Source: Ianthella basta (taxonomy: Eukaryota > Porifera > Demospongiae > Verongiida > Ianthellidae). From it: DNA of 64,000 nt. A program made the position numbers and the translations under genes. The stretch spans positions 6,808,293-6,872,292 of the forward strand of contig OZ025876.1 of the NCBI GenBank assembly GCA_964019415.1. The letters are read 5' to 3'. Below the pieces are notes generated by a model. It had not been told where the DNA came from. It saw only the letters and a list, made by a program, of their open reading frames with translations, and searched no databases. The number at the start of each line of letters is the position of its first letter. Position 1 is the stretch's first letter. This document shows, piece by piece, positions 57,001-64,000 of this stretch.

Positions 57001-60000
57001 CATACCCTTTCTTGGGGGTAATGTTCCCAAGTTATGCACATTACCCAATGCACCCAATTGAGGGTTGTCAGGCCCATTATGGGGGGATAGGTAATTCCCC
57101 AATACGTACATTGGCATACATCATAACCTTTTGGACTGTACCATCCCTTTTATGTCAAACCGTGGGTGTTATCCTTTAAAGGGGAGGAGGGGGGGGGGGG
57201 GGATTCTTGAACAGTTTGCATAGTAGTCAATGAAGCTCAATGATAACATCAACAGTCCAGGAGGAGGCCTTCTTCAGCTGTTAGACTGATAGCTGAAGAA
57301 GGCTTGTACGTATGTAAACTGCTCAATAGTCTTCCATTTCAAGTGTTTACAACAAGCTTCACCAACGCTATGGTGCTAGACAGATCGACCTTACTTACTA
57401 TCTGAACTCTGACATTGGAGACTACTGATAAAAAAGCGCTAACAACTCCTTCATAACACACAACAATTGTGGAACTATGACTTTTAATAATATTTCGTGA
57501 CCTTCACACCACTCCTGCAGTGCTCACACCAAGGGTGCATGTGATCAGTCACACTGTTACTTTAGTGTGACGTTCACACTGACACCAGTATCACACTGAA
57601 TGTTGCTACGTAAGATTAAGATAGATTAAGAAGTAATTCATTAGGCAAAGAAGAGAGTTTACTTGGAATCCTACAAGCTATCTTCAGTAAGTACACATAT
57701 ACGTAGCTATCCTGGACACAGCTTAGCCTGATATCGATGGTATGTTGTGTACACGTACAGTGGGAGGACCTTATCAAAATAAGTATGCTCCTTTTAAATT
57801 AGGTTTACTACCACCAGATATGGTATGTTGTGTATTGTGTGTATATAGGCAAATTTTCGAAGTAGTGTACCATATACGTAGTGAAATGTACCAGAAGTGC
57901 TTAGTTACTCACTCCGCAAACTCTTCCCATAAATGGTAAGTTGTGTACCGCATGGTTGGAGTCAACATCACACTGCAAATGGATGTGCTCACAGTGGCAA
58001 CCAATTCACACCAATTTTGGCAAGGGTGAGATCATCCCTCCCTATTTTTAACAGCTCACCCAGTGAAATCAGCTTAGCCAATCAGAATACACAATGACAA
58101 CAATTCAAACAGAACAGTATCATTGTCAGTCCTCATCTAGTGATAGACTGTGTCTGTTTGCATCCAGCTCATCCACAGCCAGCAATTGTCTAAATAGCAA
58201 TGTGATGCAACCTAGCCGGACAAGCTACTTCAATCAGTAAAGGTATTACAGCATTAGTTACAGTTGGACGTCTGTCAATAGACAAGCTGGCCCGGTGAAG
58301 GGAACACATCTAGGCAAATGGGCATGGGATGCTCCTCCCACTAATATTATGTACATACAGAGAAATTAAGTCACGCACCAAATGTGCTGCACTGTTGCAT
58401 GGACAAGCGTCATGACTCCAGTGCTATAAATGGGTTGCTGCACTAATGCAATAGCCAGGCATGGCGTGGAATGTGCACAGCAAGCTATCACAAAGACAAC
58501 ATGTATAAATATAAACTACCAAGTTAGGATGCTATGAACACATAGTAAGGCATGGAGACCAAAAGGGGATGGACCTCCATGTGTGTGTTTACACAGTCAA
58601 AAACAGCCACAAGACCACATGACCATATATAAACTATACACCATAAATGGGGTTGCTTCAGACACAGGAAATGGTACCATATACTTGTATTCATAGTCCT
58701 GTACAGCCATTTTACAGTTCAAATCCTGCCCACATAACACAGAAGGATACTGAAAATAGTACCAGACTCATGAAGTCCATTCCGTGAACAAGTCATGCAC
58801 AAAATCCAATGAAACTCCATTAGCTATCACAAGGAGTCCAAGAGAGCTATTTGACTATAATCTACTACTATACCTCTTGGGAACAGTCAACAAGAGATGC
58901 ACAGTATCTGACCTGTATAACTCACCAATACGGTGGAATAGTGCTTGCCGTAGAAGGCAATTAAAGAACAGATTTGTCTATGGCAACTTGAAGGCCATTA
59001 CGCACATCAAGCATCCTAGCCAACGTTACACTGGAATGTAATACATATTATAGATACAAAGAATAATAATACTCATTGCCATGTATCATTCCACTACTGT
59101 GTTAATTCACAGTACCACAGCCCACCCTCCACATATATCTCACTCACTGTTAGGTATAACTCCTGTCCTGCTCGTTCAAGAACAAATCCAGTTTTGCTCA
59201 CTCTAATCCAGCTTGGACCATGCAAGATCTCCAGACTGTCAATGGTGCAGTCTCCACTGGGAGAAAGGTTCGACTCTGAAGTGCTACGAACCAGTCGTCG
59301 CCGGCTTCCAGTTATCACTGCAAACAGGTCCAAATTATCTTGCGTGAAGTTCAGAGTGGTCACACTCGTGTCCACTGATAGGCTGCTTCGACTGAAACGA
59401 ATTGGACACACTGCAATTAGAATGGAAAGACAAAAAACATGTTCAGTTGGCACTTGCAAAGTGACATGGTCTCAGAAGTCGGTTAGCTAGTTCACATATG
59501 GTCACGTCCTTACCCAAATGGTGTACATGTGAATAGCTATACTGTATATCATATTCAAGTCGGGATGCACCATGGCCAAATTGGTGCACATGTGAATACA
59601 ATAATTTGTGAAACTAAAAGCGCACAAAACAGCAAAAGAACAAACCAAGCAAGGTGGAAAGGGAACTCCATGCCCTCACGCACAACAAAGGAGTGACTAT
59701 TAACCAACAGTGTCACACCAACTAGTGCCTAAACCTGTCCATTTTTGTAGCAATGATGCATCACCACCCTCTTAGAGTACACCTGGACAGCAAAACTGTG
59801 TAAACTTAATACACTGAACTGCAGTACAACGCAGTTCTCGCTGCTACATATATAGCCTATTAATGTTTTACTCCACACACTAAAAGCCCCATTTCACACA
59901 CTCCGAGACACTCGTAAGGTTTCCCAGCTGCAAGGACGTTACAGAACAGCGAATGCAGCACTTACCAGTGTAATACTCCTCGCATCTCCCCGTATTGGAC

Positions 60001-60197
60001 GTGTAGGTCCTCCTGAAGTTGCAGACACAGTGGGCGCACTGACCGTTAGCGCCATCGCAGTACCCTCCGATACTGCCGCAATAGTTCCAGCTCGCACTTT
60101 GCGTGTAGACAATATCGCCTTGATCCCGACGGACCACGTATTGGCCGCCCGACCACGCCAACAGCGAGAGCAACGCTAGGACGTTCAAGAGACTCAT
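50664..60197 (-). CDS. EGF-repeat transmembrane receptor, copy B (contracted)
   Basis: Eleven exons read on the minus strand: 59966-60197, 59148-59410, 56645-56771, 54469-55977, 53942-54070, 53458-53553, 52953-53022, 52378-52472, 51612-51699, 51137-51245 and 50664-50837. They total 2892 bases and 963 residues with all phases closed. Order: signal peptide, the same N-terminal exons as copy A, about 13 EGF-like repeats in one 1509-base exon, three more EGF modules, the same transmembrane helix, and a diverged tail of about 94 residues. Compared with A it lacks the first EGF of exon 4, intron 4, the unrecognised domain, the Ser/Arg/Cys repeats and about 38 more EGFs in exon 5. Remaining exons and many introns are nearly identical to A, so the duplication is recent. 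It appears functional, not a pseudogene. Likely a shorter cell-surface receptor or adhesion protein. Confidence 0.9.
50981..51019. repeat. (CA)n microsatellite in receptor B intron
   Basis: Short counterpart of 31008-31132. Confidence 0.93.
51881..51939. mobile_element. 59-bp MITE with 8-bp target duplication (hAT-like)
   Basis: The inverted arms GCCTCGTCCCCAGGCC (51884-51899) and GGCCTGGGGACGAGGC (51922-51937) are perfect. The element is flanked by ATTGTATG at 51873-51880 and 51940-51947. It is missing from the matching intron of copy A. Eight-base target duplications are typical of hAT transposition. Confidence 0.85.
52250..52335. repeat. Short tandem repeat, ATTGTGCAGTAAAATACAT
   Basis: About four copies of a 19-bp unit in the intron between exons 8 and 9 (A: 9 and 10). 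Copy A has one. A local expansion specific to B. Confidence 0.85.
52620..52664 (-). ncRNA. Degenerate hammerhead-like motif in receptor B intron
   Basis: Duplicate of the relic at 33388-33432, with the same core changes. Confidence 0.4.
54469..55977 (-). CDS. Receptor B fused EGF exon
   Basis: 1509 bases encoding about 13 EGF modules. The acceptor CCCACACCAG joins exon 3 in frame at [11 protein letters not shown]. The exon equals the start of A exon 4 fused to A exon 5 near module 24, then fused again from A module 33 to module 49 at PCMNGGTC. Confidence 0.88.
56020..56250. mobile_element. MITE-like element in receptor B intron
   Basis: B counterpart of 43659-43899, with ends GAAACCTATCTA and TCTTAGACAGGTTCC. 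Confidence 0.6.
57267..57303. repeat. 13-bp hairpin, copy B
   Basis: Same arms as 44946-44982. A poly-G run (57188-57202) lies just before it and is longer than in copy A. Confidence 0.85.
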
Positions 60198-60439
60198 CTT
60201 CTCCAAAGGTCCTTTGCCAGTCCAGCAAAATCTAGAGCCCTAAATAGGGTGGTTGAGGGCGTGGGAGTTGTGTGTGGGTATACCTATATTTGCGTAGTAG
60301 TTAGATACGGCAAGGGATGCCCATATTTGTGTAGTAGCTATACGTTATGTACCTACTACACAAATATAGGTATCCACAAATATATATAGGTATTGTGTAG
60401 TACAGACACTGCATGGTTGCTAACCTGGTGGAGTGAGTA

Positions 60440-60459
60440 GTGTGTGCGTGCGTGCGTGC

Positions 60460-60556
<97 letters not shown>

Positions 60557-60561
60557 CGCGC
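60440..60561. repeat. (GT)n microsatellite upstream of receptor B
   Basis: GT tract with GCGTGC start and GCGCGCGC end. Continues after an insertion at 61129-61160. Confidence 0.96.
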
Positions 60562-60569
60562 CTATGTGC

Positions 60570-61125
60570 TTATCTACATGCAGGCATGCAAGCTCCTCAC
60601 AAGTGTTACACAAACAAATTCACTGTCATCCTTGACACATTACAGTACACAAGCCCTGTATTACCCCACCCCACACTGCTTGAACCATCCTTTCTCCTCT
60701 TTATCTAGTCATGAAGGTCCAGTGTGGCAGCTGGACTGGGCCCACCCCAAATTTTTAGTAGCGTCCTTGATTCCTGTTCGTATGACCGTAAAGTTATCAT
60801 CTAGACAGCTGTTTCACCCTAATCAGGGCTCATCAGTGTGACGTACTGATGGATGGCGAAACAGTTGTCTGTGGCCCTACCATCTTTGTAGGATGACTAG
60901 CGGGGGAAGGCTGTGATCACTGGTTGCCATCAATAGGGCGTGATGCCCCCCAGCCTCCTGAGACACCATTGATGTAGAGAAGGCTGGTTGGTGTAAAATT
61001 TCCAGTGATTAATCTAGCTGTGTCAACCAATCCTCAGCAGTGGATCAATTGCAAAGGCTACAAACTGTCCTCTGAGTCTAACGGGACTTGGGCCAAACTG
61101 TACGAGTTTAGGTTCACAAGTCTTC
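60570..61125. mobile_element. Insertion carrying hammerhead motifs
   Basis: About 550 bp splitting the GT tract, absent upstream of receptor A. Its part from 60860 resembles 7090-7290. It holds one well-formed and one degraded hammerhead in opposite orientations. Probably terminal-repeat sequence of a Penelope-like or related retroelement. Confidence 0.55.
60797..60845 (-). ncRNA. Hammerhead ribozyme-like motif
   Basis: On the minus strand: CTGATGA (60836-60830), helix II GCCC with GGGT around TGATTA, GAAAC (60815-60811), palindromic stem III ACAGCTGT, then C at the cleavage position. The core is intact but helix I pairing is poor. A degraded plus-strand copy (CTGATGG...GAAACAGTTGTC) follows at 60846-60869. 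Confidence 0.55.
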
Positions 61126-61159
61126 TGGTGTGTGTGTGTGTGTGTGTGTGTGTGTTTAT

Positions 61160-61989
61160 GTGTGTACCTGTGCAGTGTGTGCCTCATGAAAAGTGGGCAT
61201 GTTTCCTACCTTTGCGGTTCATGTTCACTGCATATACTAGATTGTTCTGGGCACTTGTACTGAAGCAGCTCTCACATTTGTGACCCAACTCAAACCATAG
61301 AGAGCCCAGGTTTGTACAATTCTCATGCTTATGCTCATAGTCCCCAGAGAGATGCATAAATCCCCAGAGGGTTGCCTAAATCCCCAGAGGAATGCCATAT
61401 TCCCTAGCAAATTTCAATTGGTCCTGTGGTCACATGCAAAGGTGCAATTGCAAGGGATGCCAGGAATAACTGTTTCATGTAGATTGTGAGAGAATTACCC
61501 ATTGAGTTTTCAGTAGGCTTGCAAGTTGAGGTGTACATACATACATAGCCAATGCCTTCCATGGTAAGTATTATGCTACATGTGTAGCTTTGCTGCATGG
61601 TGTCCTAAGATGGATCGTGTTGTGTTTGCTGCATGCAGTGGTGGACAAAGGGCAGCATTCAGTCATTGTCCACCACATGCAGTGAAGATAGGGAGATGAG
61701 GAACTACAATATAGTGAAGCAACTGTCAGTAAGCGAGACACAGTACACGTGCATGTTCTAGTTTGGCAGCTTGGTGCTTCATTTAACACTCCAGGTGACA
61801 AACAGACACACTATGCACACCTGCACTGACTGACACATGCACTTGTACACTCGTGCATGTATGTATGCACCCTACCACATATATACGCACACACAGTCAT
61901 GCCTTCTGTACAAATAGCAATTGAATGCAGCGACATATCTTGCACTATACAATACCCAGTAACATAGAACATTTCCAGTTCCACCTCAG
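61160..61989. other. Intergenic, no gene recognised
   Basis: Homology with the region upstream of receptor A ends near 61260. A short triplet of CCCCAGAG-containing repeats lies at about 61340-61400. Confidence 0.5.
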
Positions 61990-62570
61990 CAACACAGGTA
62001 TAAACAGCAACAATATACAAAATCTATCCAAGAATACTTGTATTTCAATGTGCATAAAATGCATGGATGGCTGCACTGTGTAGTGTTCAGTGGGGACATA
62101 GTACACATGTAAGGGCCAGGATGTGCCAGTAGGTGTTATAACACAGGCTCACTGTGTGTTGTCGGGGAAGAAGTGTTGTGATGCACTGTGGAGTGAGGGA
62201 AGGATTGCTGTGGTTATATACTGAATTATGCATCCAGCTAGCTTGCCCTCCCACTTCAAAGGAGACTGACATGTGCACCTGGTATTCTTGTAACATAACT
62301 GCAATGCTTTAGACATGGAGTGGTGATATGTATATGTTATATATGTATACTCCATGGAGTGGAGCATGAAGATTATCTAGAATGATGTGCAAGTACAATA
62401 AATGCCCATTATTATGATGCCTCTTATACTTCAAAGGGGATGTGAATTTAACACAGCAATGCACAGTGCAGTAGTCTGAGTTGTCACACGTGTCTACGCT
62501 AATGAGTGAGGGAGTGGGGGTTCTGTCGCTAAGTTTGCATGAAGGCACTGTTTGTTATCACTTACTGTGT
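61990..62570 (+). repeat. Dispersed repeat (GT-ended family), diverged copy
   Basis: Shares the TTTCAATGTGCATAAAATG head, GTTGTCGGGGAAGAAGTG and ACTCCATGGAGTGGAGCATG blocks. Confidence 0.7.
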
Positions 62571-62777
62571 GCATGCGCACGTGCAGGAGGTGTCTCTGTA
62601 TAACTTAAGGTCCATGGATGAACCACATGCACTGGATCTTTCTAGTCATTTGTGCCTTCAGATGTGTTTGTAACCCAACTCAGGTTGCGGAAAGCCCTTC
62701 TACGTACTTCTTGGCTACTTATCCACCGTACCTCCTTGTGGTTTTTGGTTCATGTCTGGCTCAAGACTGCTTACAGT

Positions 62778-62800
62778 GTGTGCGTGTATGTGTGTGTGTG

Positions 62801-62856
<56 letters not shown>
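62778..62856. repeat. (GT)n microsatellite
   Basis: GT tract with one GCGTG interruption. Confidence 0.95.
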
Positions 62857-62859
62857 TGT

Positions 62860-63545
62860 GTATATTATTCAGTATTTACTGTGTATGCACATGCATGTAC
62901 GTATGCGCATTTGGTGTACTGTTTGGCATCCAAGTGAACTTGTTTGTGTGCATTCTATTCTATGCAGACATTGATAAACTGTCATCATTATATCCTTTCT
63001 GTATGAGCATGCACCTTCTCTGCCACTCAAACGTATTTGTTATGCGTAATATATGCTGTCCTCCATAGCCATGTAGTATTTATACTATGTTGCAAGTCAG
63101 CTGCTATTATAATAAAACCTATATGCAAAACACTAGTTAACACTGGGGTTCCTGAATGCCAGTAGCTTAATTCGCTGCTGTATCTGCCTGTATGTCTCAT
63201 CTGAATTTTTACAGTCATAGCAAAATACATATCAAATGTCTCTCATTTATTTAATCCATTTATCAGTCACATTCCAGTAAGAATATTACGTGAGCACATT
63301 CTTCAATTTCTCAATCAACAGTATTAATTTTACAGACAAGTTAGCTACACACAACCTACTGCTAACAAAAGCATACTGCATGTATACTGCATACATCATG
63401 ATCAAGCTATATAACTGCACTACATTGCAATTGCTGGTGCTCATGATGATCACTAACAGCTGTATAATTATTGTTACAACTACAAATATCTGAGCAGTTA
63501 TGGCCTATAGAAATGCTCCAAGTCTCAGTGGCTGACTATGTAGTC
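62860..63545. other. AT-rich intergenic
   Basis: No gene recognised. It precedes the 3' end of the minus-strand gene at 63546. Confidence 0.5.
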
Positions 63546-64000
63546 TCAGTCGTCGTAGAAGGAGGTCAGTTCTGGAGGTCTACAGAAGAATCTTCCAGAT
63601 TCTTCGACAGCTTCCACGGTATAGGCTGTATCGGTGTAGTCAGCGTTTTCGAACTCCACTTCCACTGAGTAAACCACTGCCTCTTCATCCACATCCATAA
63701 GCTCGCCCTCTTCGACGCTATGGTTGTAGCAAACAATGCTATACGTTTGATGCTTATAGAACATGGTAGCTTCACCACCTTCCACACTTGCCACTGCTAT
63801 TAAGCTGCCATCGACAACGAAACCCAAGTCAAGTTTTTGGTTGGTGTTGTTCGTCAGTGTTATCATGTCCGGGAAATCATCATCACCATCATCCGCTGGA
63901 CTAGGACTAATGTCGGGAATGTCACCGGCAGTCATGCGAACCTCATAGGTACTACCCAATTCGGCCGGTCGTATCTGCTGTCCAGAGTATATCTGGGCCT
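63546..64000 (-). CDS. Paralogue of the 5271-5888 gene, 5' part outside window
   Basis: The open frame runs off the window end, reading AQIYSGQQIRPAELGSTYEV and then GDIPDIS. It aligns with the copy at 5271 (RGKQICPAELKKTYEV...GDIPDI). The second half holds ITLTNNTNQKLDLGFVVDG and a strand-rich tail. More acidic than the other copy. No intron in the visible part. The start codon is not in view. Function unknown; possible RhiA-like relation as for the first copy. Confidence 0.8.
   Translation of the reverse strand, partial: AQIYSGQQIRPAELGSTYEVRMTAGDIPDISPSPADDGDDDFPDMITLTNNTNQKLDLGFVVDGSLIAVASVEGGEATMFYKHQTYSIVCYNHSVEEGELMDVDEEAVVYSVEVEFENADYTDTAYTVEAVEESGRFFCRPPELTSFYDD

Noticed and set aside
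50664..60197. Receptor copy B as a pseudogene
   Set aside because: All eleven exons have consensus splice sites and closed phases, and no internal stop was found.

Overview
The window looks like invertebrate animal nuclear DNA, most plausibly an early-branching metazoan such as a demosponge. That placement is inference from gene style and repeat content; no marker gene fixes it. The evidence is spliced genes with GT-AG introns and TATA-type promoters, a single-pass EGF-repeat receptor family, many (GT)n/(CA)n tracts, MITE-like repeats, a decayed Tc1 transposase and Penelope-type terminal repeats carrying hammerhead-ribozyme cores. There is no bacterial operon structure.

Layout. 1-4.3 kb: repeats, including a perfect 125-bp inverted repeat with a hammerhead core in each arm (827-1380), a broken Tc1 transposase, and copies of a dispersed repeat that ends in (GT)n. 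5.3-5.9 kb: a small intronless gene (minus strand). 8.2-16.4 kb: two related two-exon genes for endonuclease/exonuclease/phosphatase-fold proteins, separated by repeats; a conserved block downstream of each suggests a local duplication. 18.5-30.2 kb: an 11.6-kb array of about 350 copies of a 33-bp unit with higher-order structure. 30.2-61.2 kb: a direct tandem duplication of a receptor locus. Copy A (30.7-48.9 kb, minus) can be spliced from 12 exons into 3182 residues with about 63 EGF-like repeats. Copy B (50.7-60.2 kb, minus) splices from 11 exons into 963 residues with about 16 EGF repeats. All exon phases close in both copies, so both appear intact. 63.5-64.0 kb: the 3' part of a paralogue of the gene at 5.3 kb, cut by the window end.

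The receptors share a signal peptide, two unrecognised N-terminal exons, an EGF array, one transmembrane helix and a short cytoplasmic tail of about 92-94 residues. They are not Notch: no LNR modules or ankyrin repeats are visible. Copy B differs from A by two internal EGF-array joins and by loss of the first EGF of exon 4. That last loss leaves a new splice acceptor in frame. Copy A alone keeps a 99-bp-period Ser/Arg/Cys repeat, an unrecognised domain and an NPSY tail motif. The most unusual content is the receptor pair, the hammerhead-bearing repeats and the 33-bp array.
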